Source: Bacillota bacterium (GTDB taxonomy: Bacteria > Bacillota > GCA-003054495 > Carboxydocellales > JAJZSN01). From it: a DNA stretch of 41,562 nucleotides. The stretch lies in contig JAJZSN010000018.1 of NCBI GenBank assembly GCA_021849745.1, forward strand, positions 1-41,562, given 5' to 3'. A program made the translations under genes and the position numbers. Position 1 is the first letter of the stretch, and each line of letters begins with the position of its first letter. The notes under the pieces were generated by a model, which ran no database searches, was not told the origin of the DNA, and was given only the letters and a program-made list of their open reading frames with translations. Below, piece by piece: positions 7,057 to 14,860 of the stretch.

Positions 7057-7090
7057 AAGAAGCCTCCCGTCAAAGATGGGAGGCTTCTTT
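7057..7090 (+). terminator. Strong Rho-independent terminator
   Basis: AAGAAGCCTCCC (7057-7068) pairs perfectly with GGGAGGCTTCTT (7078-7089) around a 9-base loop. It ends the sigma-factor/Cys-rich unit and would also work for the convergent minus-strand frame at 7107. Confidence 0.9.
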
Positions 7091-7106
7091 ATGTCTAGCC
7101 CCAAAT

Positions 7107-7316
7107 TTATACTTTTCTCTTTTTCCTCCAAAGAAGCAGACTTAAAAGGTAACCAGCTATTTTAAGGGGGTCAAAGGTTTTTACCTGAAATAATTTATTT
7201 CCCAAATACCCATTAAGACTGCTGACCACAGTATCCAATTGGCGGTTTTCTAGTTGCTCCAAAGCTCGCCGGAAGGCTAGGGAGTTATGGTAGACCCGCC
7301 GCAGGGGCCGTGTCAA
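7107..7316 (-). CDS. Small hypothetical protein, possibly a relic
   Basis: A 69-residue frame from TTG 7316, with a possible AGGAAG 11 bases upstream. The frame stays open 12 codons further up ('LGSYDDLTRPLRRVYHN' spans the TTG) with no better start codon, which hints at a truncated gene. It ends with a short hydrophobic segment 'IAGYLLSLLLW' and a basic tail 'RKKRKV'. No family recognised. The protein-like look of the upstream extension argues against a random frame, but the evidence is thin. Confidence 0.3.
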   Translation of the reverse strand: MTRPLRRVYHNSLAFRRALEQLENRQLDTVVSSLNGYLGNKLFQVKTFDPLKIAGYLLSLLLWRKKRKV

Positions 7317-7432
7317 ATCATCGTAGCTTCCTAACCTAAGTGGCCCTTAATTACCCCTTGTTTATGTTCTGAAAAAAGTATTAATTTATTAATTTACCCG
7401 CATCGGGCTATTATTTATAGATTAGGCGGGGG

Positions 7433-7885
7433 TTATTTTTCTACCAACCTTAAAAGCCCTATATTTTCCCCTCCGGGGTTTTCTTTTTCTGGGAGGGTTA
7501 CCGGCGTGGGTTCTTCGGGTAAAGTCCAAATATAGTCGGGTTGTTGGTATTTGACTGCCTTGAGGTGTTTGACCGCTTCTTCGTTAACCCGGTAGGCAAA
7601 ATAATTGAGTACCTCGAAGTAGTCGGCCTCTTTGGGATTGCGACCGATTTTGTAGCTGTAGTTTTTCATGGATGTATATCTGGTCAGGATGCCTAGGAAG
7701 GTTTCATAGAAGTTATCCAGGTATTGTTTGGGGGAATATGTTCTGCTAAGCCGGTTGCGGAACCTGTAACTATTTTCAAGGGTGCGGAATTCTTTTTTGA
7801 GTTCCTTTAGGATAAATTTACTTTCCTGCCGGATTTGTCGGCGAACCCTGTAATCTTCCAGGAAAGCATTAATTAACTTATGCAT
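7433..7885 (-). CDS. Hypothetical protein, 150 residues
   Basis: The start is well supported by GGGAGAGG just before ATG 7885. The product is soluble, strongly basic and helical in its first half, with many Arg/Lys and aromatic residues ('RRQIRQESKFILKELKKEF', 'SRTYSPKQYLDNFYETFLG'), and ends with a Pro/Glu-rich tail. No transmembrane segment, cysteine cluster or known motif is visible. It is alone, with no gene close enough for an operon in the same direction. I cannot assign a function. Confidence 0.6.
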   Translation of the reverse strand: MHKLINAFLEDYRVRRQIRQESKFILKELKKEFRTLENSYRFRNRLSRTYSPKQYLDNFYETFLGILTRYTSMKNYSYKIGRNPKEADYFEVLNYFAYRVNEEAVKHLKAVKYQQPDYIWTLPEEPTPVTLPEKENPGGENIGLLRLVEK

Positions 7886-8101
7886 GTTATCCTCTCCCTT
7901 ATCCCGGAAATCTCTTTATATTTTCCGGGTTATTTTCTATAGGGCTATTTTATAACATTAGGGCCGCCCCTGTCCCGAAAAAAATGTAATGTTGGTTTGT
8001 CAGTTGAAGTGTTATCAGGGGACTTTTTGACCGGAACTTAATATTATAATCTAGAAGAAGCGTCTTAATATTGGGATAAAATCCCGGAAGGGGGGACACC
8101 C

Positions 8102-8392
8102 TTGGCAAATGTCAAAGATGTTCAGGCCCTGCTTAACCAAATAAATCATGGCTTGGAGCAGCAAAAAGGTCAGGACTTTAATCTAAACTTAACTCCAGGT
8201 AAGATTTTAGTAATTTTGGGGTTATTGACCAATGTCCTTGAACTGGATTCTATCGAAATTGACAGTGAACAAGCGGTTTTTATCAGTTTGGTTGGTTCCT
8301 TGAAACGGAAGGCCACCACGGATAAAATGCTGGACTACCTTGGGGGAAAATCTTTCGATGAGGTCTTGCAAGCCTTGTTGAGAAGAAAATAA
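8102..8392 (+). CDS. Hypothetical protein, 96 residues
   Basis: The start is TTG 8102, preceded by GGAAGGGGGG; no ATG lies nearby in frame. The product has a charged helical N-terminus, a hydrophobic core segment 'ILVILGLLTNVLEL' that could be a helix of a small folded domain rather than a membrane span, and a basic end 'LLRRK'. It is followed within 20 bases by a terminator, so it is its own unit. The 216-base region before it (7886-8101) contains a TATAAT at 8045-8050 but no well-spaced -35 box. No family recognised. Confidence 0.6.
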   Translation: MANVKDVQALLNQINHGLEQQKGQDFNLNLTPGKILVILGLLTNVLELDSIEIDSEQAVFISLVGSLKRKATTDKMLDYLGGKSFDEVLQALLRRK

Positions 8393-8407
8393 AATGGGTT
8401 AAAAGAA

Positions 8408-8446
8408 ATACCTTGCTAACCAAAGGTGGCAAGGTATATACTTTTT
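8408..8446 (+). terminator. Rho-independent terminator
   Basis: ATACCTTGC (8408-8416) pairs with GCAAGGTAT (8429-8437), followed by a T-run to about 8446. The longest upstream start of the following membrane-protein frame lies inside this hairpin, one reason to start that gene at 8479. Confidence 0.8.
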
Positions 8447-8478
8447 ATGGAGTAATTTTATTAAGGGGTAAATTTGCC

Positions 8479-8910
8479 ATGGATTGGCTTGCTACGACAA
8501 AAAGAGGCTTAGTTAAAGGTTTTACCACCACTTGGCTGCTGACCAAGGTAATGGCCCCTGTTTATCTGGCCGTGGTGCTGTTGGGCCAGACTCCGGTGAT
8601 GGACTGGTTGGCCCGGCTGGCCCAGCCGGTGATGGGTTTATTGGGATTGCCGGGGGAAACGGCAACGGCCCTGGTGGTAGGCAATTTGCTTAACCTTTAT
8701 GCGGCTATTGGGGCCATGGGGGCCTTGACCTTGGATACCAGGGAAATCACCGTGTTGGCCATGGTCTTATTAATTTCCCATAACCTTCTGGTGGAGACGG
8801 CGGTTAGTAAACAAACAGGGATTAATGTAACGTCTCTAGTCTTGGTGCGGGTTGTGGGCGGTTTGCTGGCCGGGCTATTGCTGAACTGGGGGTGGCAGCT
8901 ATGGATATGA
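8479..8910 (+). CDS. Gate/nucleoside-recognition domain membrane protein (first of pair)
   Basis: 143 residues, mostly hydrophobic, with about four membrane segments. The central 'VVGNLLNLYAAIGAMGAL' and 'MVLLISHNLLVETAVSKQTG' are typical of Gate (nucleoside-recognition) domains, as in the SpmA/SpmB and FeoB families; the 'SHNLLVE' turn is characteristic. ATG 8479 has AAGGGGT at good distance. It overlaps the next gene, which carries a second Gate domain, so the two probably form one two-subunit transporter or channel, as SpmA/SpmB do in spore formers. Substrate unknown. Confidence 0.75.
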   Translation: MDWLATTKRGLVKGFTTTWLLTKVMAPVYLAVVLLGQTPVMDWLARLAQPVMGLLGLPGETATALVVGNLLNLYAAIGAMGALTLDTREITVLAMVLLISHNLLVETAVSKQTGINVTSLVLVRVVGGLLAGLLLNWGWQLWI

Positions 8911-9371
8911 TCACCACCTGGGAATTCTGGCAGCAGACCGGTTGGGGATTGGTTAAGTTGGTTTGGCAGATGGCGGTTATTGTCATCCCCCTGATGGTTT
9001 GTATGGAGATTATGAAGGACTTGCAGGTTCTGGATAAGGTCAGTGGTTGGTTCCACTGGACGGTGAAGCCTTTTGCTATGTCGCCGGCGGCAGTGTTCCC
9101 CCTATTGGTGGGGTTGGTTTTCGGGTTGGCCTATGGGGCAGGGTTCATTATCCAGGCGGCCAAGGAAGGGACTTTGGGTAAACGGGATCTTTATCTTATT
9201 AGTTTATTTCTTGTGGTTAACCACTCTGCTATCGAGGATACCTTGCTTTTTGCGGTGGTTGGGGCCAATGGCTGGGTAGTCTTGATTTTCCGGTTTGTGG
9301 CTTCAATTTTGATTACCTGGGCGGTAGGTCGGTTTATCATGCCGGTGGAAAAAGTACACCAAGAGATCTAA
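8901..9371 (+). CDS. Gate/nucleoside-recognition domain membrane protein (second of pair)
   Basis: 156 residues with about four membrane helices. 'LVGLVFGLAYGAGFIIQAAK' and 'FLVVNHSAIEDTLLFAVVGA' are the matching Gate-domain blocks: a 'NHSAIEDT' turn here, 'SHNLLVET' in the partner. I take ATG 8901, 5 bases after GGGGGTGG; GTG 8892 and ATG 8907 (ATGA overlap with the stop of the first gene) are alternatives. The overlap implies translational coupling. Likely a heteromeric membrane complex with the 8479 product. The role is unknown; spore maturation or small-molecule export would be guesses from relatives. Confidence 0.75.
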   Translation: MDMITTWEFWQQTGWGLVKLVWQMAVIVIPLMVCMEIMKDLQVLDKVSGWFHWTVKPFAMSPAAVFPLLVGLVFGLAYGAGFIIQAAKEGTLGKRDLYLISLFLVVNHSAIEDTLLFAVVGANGWVVLIFRFVASILITWAVGRFIMPVEKVHQEI

Positions 9372-9429
9372 GGTGGTGCTTAGATTAGGAGAAACCTCCG
9401 GTTGGAGGCATAAGAAGGAGGGGGAAATT

Positions 9430-10320
9430 TTGCCCAAGAATAAGCTTTTGCCAATTTTAGCTATAACTTTTACTGCTGTTATGTGGGGGCTTTCTTTTCC
9501 CAGCATTAAGATTTCGGTTGCGGAGATGCCGCCTATGACCCTAGCTTTAGCCAGGTTTCTCCTGGCCTCAGTGGTGCTGGTATTGTTTCTAAGGTGGATG
9601 GAACCTTCCACTCGCTTGGACAGGAAGGATATGCCTCTTATGGCACTGGCGGGGTTTATTGGAGTGACAGCCTATTTCTTTTTTGAGAATCACGGTGTGA
9701 ATTTGACTACCGCTTCTGCGGCCTCAATGATAATTGGGATTATCCCCATTCTTACCTTAGTGGCTGACTATCTTTTCTGTGGCAACAAGCTTTCTCCCCT
9801 GAAGATTGTCAGTGTGATTCTCTCCACTTTGGGAATTTATCTAGTGGTGGCGGTCAACCAGGACTTGTCCGGCAGCAGCCTGTGGGGTAATTTGCTGATG
9901 TTGGGGGCCTCCCTTTCCTGGGTGGTTTATACCCTGGTGACCAGGCCCTTGGGCCAAAGGTATTCCCAACTGGCGGTGGTTACTTACCAGACTTTGTTCG
10001 GGACGGTTAGTATAGTGCCTTTCGCTTTGCTGGAAACCGGCTCCTGGCAGCCGGTTTCCGGGGTGGTTTGGTTGAATGTGATCTTCCTGGGCCTGTTCTG
10101 TTCGGCCCTGGGTTATTACTTATATGTTTACGCCATGAAAGGCTTGGGGGTCAGTGCGGTATCCATGTTTATCAACCTGATACCTGTGGTGGCAGTGGCC
10201 GGGGGATACTTTTTGTTGCAGGAAACGGTGACCTTGACCCAGGTGCTGGGCGGGGTTGTGATTATTGTCGCGGTTTATCTGGCTACTTGGCAGCCCAAAA
10301 AGGCGGTGGCAGAGGGGTAA
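9430..10320 (+). CDS. EamA/DMT-family transporter (drug/metabolite exporter)
   Basis: 296 residues with ten predicted membrane helices in two EamA repeats. Family motifs include 'VMWGLSFPSIKISV' near the start, 'ALARFLLASVVLVLFL', and in the second half 'LLMLGASLSWVVYTL' and 'SALGYYLYVYAMKGLG'. Members export amino acids or other small metabolites by proton or substrate antiport; the substrate cannot be read from sequence. I prefer TTG 9430, which follows AAGGAGGGGG, to the upstream frame opening at 9373. It lies 58 bases behind the Gate pair and may share its transcript. Confidence 0.85.
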   Translation: MPKNKLLPILAITFTAVMWGLSFPSIKISVAEMPPMTLALARFLLASVVLVLFLRWMEPSTRLDRKDMPLMALAGFIGVTAYFFFENHGVNLTTASAASMIIGIIPILTLVADYLFCGNKLSPLKIVSVILSTLGIYLVVAVNQDLSGSSLWGNLLMLGASLSWVVYTLVTRPLGQRYSQLAVVTYQTLFGTVSIVPFALLETGSWQPVSGVVWLNVIFLGLFCSALGYYLYVYAMKGLGVSAVSMFINLIPVVAVAGGYFLLQETVTLTQVLGGVVIIVAVYLATWQPKKAVAEG

Positions 10321-10387
10321 AGGGAATTTATTTGAAAGGCAATCCTAGAAGGGTACAAAGTACATAGAGAAAAGATTAAAAGGAACT

Positions 10388-10420
10388 CCACGGAGCGCAC
10401 GGAGAACACAGAGAAAAGAG
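10388..10420. repeat. Dispersed CACGGAG/ACACAGAG-type repeat, copy 1
   Basis: This segment contains CACGGAG twice and 'GAACACAGAGAAAAGAG'. A related sequence, there organised as a long hairpin, occurs at 23795-23867. Repeats with the words CACGGAG and ACACAGAG are scattered between genes in many bacterial genomes. No gene covers it. Confidence 0.5.
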
Positions 10421-10444
10421 TAAAAGGGATATTTTTTCTTCCTC

Positions 10445-10588
10445 TTATTTCCCCTTCCGATCCAAATCCTTCTGGCCCGCTCCCTTTTTGGGCAACTCAT
10501 TATTGGTCAAAAAATTTCCCCCGCACTTGGGGCAGATTCCGGTGGTTTCAGCGGTATTACAGGTACACCATTTGCCTTTTCTCACCAT
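10445..10588 (-). CDS. 47-residue zinc-ribbon protein
   Basis: On the minus strand AAAAAGGAGG precedes ATG 10588 at ideal spacing, and a 47-residue frame runs to TAA 10445-10447. It reads 'MVRKGKWCTCNTAETTG' then 'ICPKCGGNF': C-X-C and C-X2-C pairs about 9 residues apart, a small zinc-ribbon pattern, followed by a Lys/Gly/Gln/Asp-rich tail. It is short enough to be missed by automatic gene calling. It is the only gene in the 10321-10792 interval and runs opposite to its neighbours. Function unknown; small zinc ribbons of this kind often touch nucleic acid or partner proteins. Confidence 0.65.
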   Translation of the reverse strand: MVRKGKWCTCNTAETTGICPKCGGNFLTNNELPKKGAGQKDLDRKGK

Positions 10589-10792
10589 AACAACCTCCTT
10601 TTTCGGTATCATGTGCCGCAAAGGGGATTTTATACGGAATAAAAACCCCCGTTCAAGTCAAACTAAGAAAGTTATTATCCCGTTCCTGCTTATAAGAAAT
10701 TTCATGGCGGGGAAGAAGATAAGGGTTAAAGGATTTGGGGCGCATGATGGCGAATACAGTTTTAACCAAAGTTTGAAGAGGAGGTTGCCCCA

Positions 10793-11731
10793 ATGCTTAT
10801 GTCGCGCCTGGAGATAATGATTGAAAATCTAGTCAATGAAAACCCTGAATTGAATGAGGAACAGTTTCGCGGTCACCTTGGCGGATTGGGTCTTAACGCC
10901 GGGATGGCGGAAGAATTGGGAGATTCTTTGTGGGATCTCTATCAGATTATCAGGGAACGGAAAAAAGAAGCCAAGGCCCTTAAGGAGGAAGAAACTGTCC
11001 GGCCTAAAGTTCTGGCTATCGTAGGTAGTTTCCGTAAAGGGGGCAATACCGACTTAATTATCGACCGGGTTTTGTCTGGGGCCGCATCTAAGGACGCCAG
11101 GACGGAGAAGATATATGTGGACGACCTTCGCTTAGGCTCTTGCCAGGGGTGTTATGAATGTAAGCCGGAAGGGGTTTGCAAGCAACAGGATGATGTCCTC
11201 AAAATCCGTAATAAGATTGAGGAAGCCGACGGGGTCATCGTGGGCTCCCCCATATACGGTAATTACATGACCGGCCAGTTGAAGATGCTGCTGGACCGCT
11301 TGATGGGGGTGCTGAACAAACGGGTCTTCGTGCCAGGGGAAAAGAAGTTCACTTCGGTCACCCGGTTGGCCCAGAAAAGGCGTAATATTTTTATCGTCTT
11401 GGTGGCGGGGGCGCCCAACGAGGATTGTGGCGATGATGCCCTGAAGCTGCTGCGGCGAATGACCGGTTCCTTTGCCAACGGCGGGTTTGTGGAAGAGCTG
11501 GTGGCCACCGGCATAACTGCCTACGGGGCAGTGGCTATGGATGAAGACCAATTGGCCGGGGTGGCCAAAGCCGCAGGGGTGCCTAATCCCGAGGAAGCCG
11601 CCGGCCGGGCCCGGTCCAGGAACCTGGATATTTTAGAAAAGGCACACCGGATTGGGATTAAAATAGTGGAAGAGAATGAAAATTATCCAACAGAACGCCA
11701 AGATAGGTTAGACAGCGATGGTTATTTTTAA
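10793..11731 (+). CDS. Iron-sulfur flavoprotein (NADPH-dependent FMN reductase fold) with extra N-terminal helices
   Basis: Residues about 70-290 form a flavodoxin-like domain: 'KVLAIVGSFRKGGNTDLIID' with the FMN phosphate loop, 'EADGVIVGSPIYGNYMTGQL', and a compact cysteine set Cys117, 120, 123, 129 (C-X2-C-X2-C-X5-C). That set is the 4Fe-4S pattern of iron-sulfur flavoproteins first studied in methanogens. They shuttle electrons between ferredoxin and small acceptors such as O2 or peroxide. Residues 1-68 are an added acidic/helical segment not usual in the family. GAGGAGG lies 8 bases before ATG 10793. The gene is monocistronic with its own terminator. Confidence 0.85.
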   Translation: MLMSRLEIMIENLVNENPELNEEQFRGHLGGLGLNAGMAEELGDSLWDLYQIIRERKKEAKALKEEETVRPKVLAIVGSFRKGGNTDLIIDRVLSGAASKDARTEKIYVDDLRLGSCQGCYECKPEGVCKQQDDVLKIRNKIEEADGVIVGSPIYGNYMTGQLKMLLDRLMGVLNKRVFVPGEKKFTSVTRLAQKRRNIFIVLVAGAPNEDCGDDALKLLRRMTGSFANGGFVEELVATGITAYGAVAMDEDQLAGVAKAAGVPNPEEAAGRARSRNLDILEKAHRIGIKIVEENENYPTERQDRLDSDGYF

Positions 11732-11735
11732 ATAC

Positions 11736-11762
11736 AGGACGAGCTATACTCGTCCTCTTTTG
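11736..11762 (+). terminator. Rho-independent terminator
   Basis: AGGACGAG (11736-11743) pairs perfectly with CTCGTCCT (11749-11756), followed by CTTTTGTT. It ends the iron-sulfur flavoprotein gene. Confidence 0.85.
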
Positions 11763-11819
11763 TTGGCATAAAAAAGTCAGTATTAATAGGGATTGGAGCA
11801 TATTTCGACAATTTGTTGG

Positions 11820-11848
11820 TTGGCAAAAAAAATGGCTTATGGTATACT
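11820..11848 (+). promoter_or_regulatory. Sigma-A-type promoter of the Fic-like gene and perhaps the heme cluster
   Basis: TTGGCA (11820-11825) and TATACT (11843-11848) are separated by exactly 17 bases, a near-consensus housekeeping promoter. The start codon of the Fic-like gene follows 22 bases after the -10 box. No other clear promoter is visible before hemE. Confidence 0.7.
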
Positions 11849-11870
11849 CTAAATCAGGGAGGTAATATCA

Positions 11871-12773
11871 ATGGCCTTTCAATCGAGATTTAAACAAACT
11901 GTTAACATTACCTGGCATCTGACCAAAATTGCCGAGTTAAAAAGTTACATTACCCACGCCAAAATACTGCCGTCATTAGAGGAGAAATTAGCTGAACAGG
12001 CCCTGGCCCAGTTTCGCACCCGGGATGGCCTGGAGGCTGCCAATTATACTAAGTTTCTGCAGTATATTAGGGAAGTTTGGCAAAAACCGGGCTATCACCT
12101 TGAGGCCAGGGAAATTTATAACCTTTATCATCTGATTACCGGTTCTTTACCCAAAGCAAGTGAAACCTTTCTCAAGCCGAGGGGAGAGGCGGCCTTGGAA
12201 CAAATTGCGGCCTGGCTCAAGGCTCCTGGTAATCAAAAGGTACCGCCGCCCTTACTGGCAATTGTGGCTTACAATGAGTTTCTGCAAAAGAGGCCTTTCG
12301 TTATTAGTAACCGGGGAGGGGCGGCGGCCTTGGGTATTGCTGTTCTTTACGGTACAGGCTACCACTGTCGGGGGATGCTGGCCTTGGACAGGGTTTTTGA
12401 CCTGGACGAAGGCCCGGACTGTGAAGAGATTTCTCCTCTGGTAGAAACTTTTTGTGTCAACCTGGAAAACCAGTTGGTTGAATTGGCAGAAAAAGTCCGG
12501 GAGGCGGAGGGTCTCACGGCTCAGGAAACCTTTCGCTATATTCAGCGGCTGAACCCCAGGCAGAATTTGCTCATTCAGGCCCTTCAAAGGCAGGAGACCA
12601 TTACCGCCGGGGAATTTAAACGGGGCTACTTATCAGGGGCCGTTTCCCGGGAGACCATCCGTAAGGATGTGGTGGAACTCTTGGAAATGAGTTTGATTGA
12701 GGGCTACGGTACCGGTCGCAACAGGTATTACCGGTTAAAAAATCCCTTATTAATAGGGGCTAAAAATAATTAA
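11871..12773 (+). CDS. Fic/DOC-fold protein with degenerate active site and C-terminal winged helix
   Basis: Residues about 75-175 follow the Fic pattern: 'LLAIVAYNEFLQ' helix, then 'RPFVISNRGGAAAL' (141-154) where active Fic proteins have HPFxDGNGRxxR, then a hydrophobic helix and 'GYHCRGMLALDRVF'. The catalytic His is Arg141, and the Asp-Gly-Asn-Gly loop is altered, so AMP transfer is unlikely. Residues about 240-292 look like the winged helix found at the end of many Fic proteins ('GAVSRETIRKDVVELLEMS', 'GYGTGRNRYYRLK'). GGGAGG lies before ATG 11871. It lies 58 bases upstream of hemE in the same direction; a regulatory role for heme genes is inference. The Fic assignment itself rests on pattern reading. 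Confidence 0.6.
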   Translation: MAFQSRFKQTVNITWHLTKIAELKSYITHAKILPSLEEKLAEQALAQFRTRDGLEAANYTKFLQYIREVWQKPGYHLEAREIYNLYHLITGSLPKASETFLKPRGEAALEQIAAWLKAPGNQKVPPPLLAIVAYNEFLQKRPFVISNRGGAAALGIAVLYGTGYHCRGMLALDRVFDLDEGPDCEEISPLVETFCVNLENQLVELAEKVREAEGLTAQETFRYIQRLNPRQNLLIQALQRQETITAGEFKRGYLSGAVSRETIRKDVVELLEMSLIEGYGTGRNRYYRLKNPLLIGAKNN

Positions 12774-12831
12774 CCCGGTTTATTTTGACCGGAAAAGAAT
12801 CAAACTAAGATAACTAAGGAGGCTGTTGACT

Positions 12832-13860
12832 ATGAATGATCGTTTTCTAAGAGCTTGCCGGAGGGAGCCGATAGATTACACTCCCGTATGGTTGATGCGC
12901 CAGGCAGGGCGTTACATGTCCGAATACATGGAAATTCGCAGTAAGTATACCTTCCTGGAAATGTGTAAAAACCCCGAAGTAGCCGCAGAAGTCACTCTTC
13001 AGCCCATCGATAAACTAGGGGTAGATGCAGCCATCTTATTTGCCGACATCCTGCTGCCCTTTGAAGGCATGGGCCTGCAGCTGGAATTCGCCAAAAACGA
13101 AGGGCCGGTTATTCATAATCCTGTTCGCACTAAGGCTGATGTAGATGCAATACGGATTCTTGAGGCTGAAGAAGCTACTCCCTATGTTATGGAGGCTATC
13201 AGGATTCTTCGTCGGGAGTTGGAAGGCCGGGTACCCCTCATCGGATTCTCCGGCGCACCTTTCACCTTGGCTAGCTACATGATCGAGGGCGGCGGTTCCA
13301 AGACCTATACCGAATGCAAAAAAATGATGTGGCAAGCCCCTGAGTTGTGGCATGCCCTGATGACCAAGATTTCCGAGGTAATCGTCCGTTACCTCAAAGC
13401 CCAAATCCAGGCCGGGGCCCAGGCTGTTCAATTATTTGACTCCTGGGTGGGTGCTCTGTCTCCGGTTGATTACAAAGAATACGTATTCCCTCATTCTAAA
13501 TACGTGCTGGACAACCTTAAAGATGCCGGAGTACCTGTTATTCACTTCGCTAACAACGCCTCCAGCATGCTGGAACTGGTCAAAGAAGCCGGTGGTGATG
13601 TAATCGGCCTGGACTGGCGTATAAATATTGACGATGCCATCAAACGCCTAGGCGATGACGTAGCGGTTCAGGGTAACATCGACCCCATGATCCTCTTCGC
13701 TCCACCCAAGGTTATCGAAGCTAAAGTCAAAGACATCCTCGACCGGGTAGGCAAACGCCCCGGCCATATCTTCAACCTGGGCCACGGCATCAACAAAGAA
13801 ACTCCAGTGGAAAACGTCATCGCCTTGGTAGAGGCGGTACACAAGTACAGCCGAGCTTAG
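12832..13860 (+). CDS. hemE: Uroporphyrinogen decarboxylase
   Basis: The enzyme removes four acetate carboxyl groups from uroporphyrinogen III to give coproporphyrinogen III, in the cytoplasm. Both family signatures are intact: 'PVWLMRQAGRYMSEY' near the start and 'IGFSGAPFTLASYMIEG' at about 140-156. The substrate-binding Asp is in 'ILFADILLPFEGMG'. The length, 342 residues, is normal. ATG 12832 is chosen because AAGGAGG ends 9 bases before it; the in-frame TTG at 12826 is too close to that site. First of three heme genes, 49 bases before hemH. Confidence 0.95.
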   Translation: MNDRFLRACRREPIDYTPVWLMRQAGRYMSEYMEIRSKYTFLEMCKNPEVAAEVTLQPIDKLGVDAAILFADILLPFEGMGLQLEFAKNEGPVIHNPVRTKADVDAIRILEAEEATPYVMEAIRILRRELEGRVPLIGFSGAPFTLASYMIEGGGSKTYTECKKMMWQAPELWHALMTKISEVIVRYLKAQIQAGAQAVQLFDSWVGALSPVDYKEYVFPHSKYVLDNLKDAGVPVIHFANNASSMLELVKEAGGDVIGLDWRINIDDAIKRLGDDVAVQGNIDPMILFAPPKVIEAKVKDILDRVGKRPGHIFNLGHGINKETPVENVIALVEAVHKYSRA

Positions 13861-13909
13861 GAAATTCCCCAAACCTCCCCACCAAAGCGACCCCAAATAA
13901 GGAGGAACC

Positions 13910-14842
13910 ATGAAACTCAAAGGCGTACTAATCATGGGCTTCGGCGGCCCCGACTCCCAAGAGGCCATCGAACCCTTCATGACCAGAGTAATGGGAGGCC
14001 GCCAACCCTCCCCTGAACTGCTGGCCAAAATCAAGGCCAGATATGACCTCATCGGTGGCAAATCCCCCCTGGTGGAAATCACCATGGCTCAGGCTAAGGC
14101 CCTGGAGGAAGCCCTCCAGAACCATGGCAATTACCGGGTGTATGTAGGGATGTGTAATTGGCAGCCCTACATCGGAGCGGCCCTGGAACAGATGGTTCGG
14201 GATGGGGTGGACGAGGCTTGCGCCATCAGTATCTCCCCCCATCGTTCCAGGATTACCACTGATTCTTATGAACAGGAACTGGCCGATGCTTTTGCCAAGC
14301 TAGGCTCTGAACCTGCTATCAATAGAAAATTCGAGGAAATTGCCCTAGCGGGGGACTGGTATGACCACCCTCTGTTTATTGGGGCTTTAGCCCTCAATGC
14401 CGAAGAAGTATTGAAGAAGTTACCCCAAAGGGAGAAGGTACACGTTATTTTCAGCGCCCATAGCTTACCTGTCAGTTATGTTGAGGGTGAAAATGCCGAC
14501 CCTTATGCCCGGCAAGTGGAGGCTACGGTGGCGGCCCTGGCCCCAAGGCTAGGGGACATCAACTGGCGCCTGGCTTACCAGAGCAAGGGGGGAGGACAGG
14601 GCCAATGGCTCGGTCCTACGGTGGAAGAAGTCCTGGATCAACTGGCTGCTCAGGGAACAAAAGACGTATTGGTGGTTCCCATCGGGTTTGCCGGGGAACA
14701 TATCGAAACCCTGTATGATATTGATATTGACCAGCGACAGCACGCCGAGGCCCTGGGCCTCAATTTCCACCGGTCACCGGCTTTAAACACTTCGCCTAAG
14801 TTTATCGAAGCCCTGGCAGACATGGTGCGCAAAACTATCTAA
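13910..14842 (+). CDS. hemH: Ferrochelatase (probably coproporphyrin III ferrochelatase)
   Basis: 310 residues. It inserts Fe2+ into the porphyrin ring. The catalytic histidine is His184 in 'FSAHSLP' and the metal-path glutamate is Glu263 in 'GFAGEHIETLYDID', as in the Bacillus enzyme. The N-terminus 'KGVLIMGFGGPDS' and 'ARYDLIGGKSPL' are also canonical. In Gram-positive bacteria with a HemY partner this enzyme (CpfC) normally acts on coproporphyrin III and the HemQ/ChdC decarboxylase finishes heme. No hemQ is in the window. GGAGGA precedes ATG 13910; the gene is 18 bases upstream of hemY. Confidence 0.93.
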   Translation: MKLKGVLIMGFGGPDSQEAIEPFMTRVMGGRQPSPELLAKIKARYDLIGGKSPLVEITMAQAKALEEALQNHGNYRVYVGMCNWQPYIGAALEQMVRDGVDEACAISISPHRSRITTDSYEQELADAFAKLGSEPAINRKFEEIALAGDWYDHPLFIGALALNAEEVLKKLPQREKVHVIFSAHSLPVSYVEGENADPYARQVEATVAALAPRLGDINWRLAYQSKGGGQGQWLGPTVEEVLDQLAAQGTKDVLVVPIGFAGEHIETLYDIDIDQRQHAEALGLNFHRSPALNTSPKFIEALADMVRKTI

Positions 14843-14860
14843 GGGGAGGGATGATGGGTC

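Noticed and set aside
8413..8478. Longer start for the first Gate-domain protein
   Set aside because: It would begin inside a terminator hairpin; ATG 8479 has its own ribosome binding site.
10388..10420. Possible CRISPR-like repeats
   Set aside because: There is no regular repeat-spacer pattern here or anywhere in the window and no cas gene.
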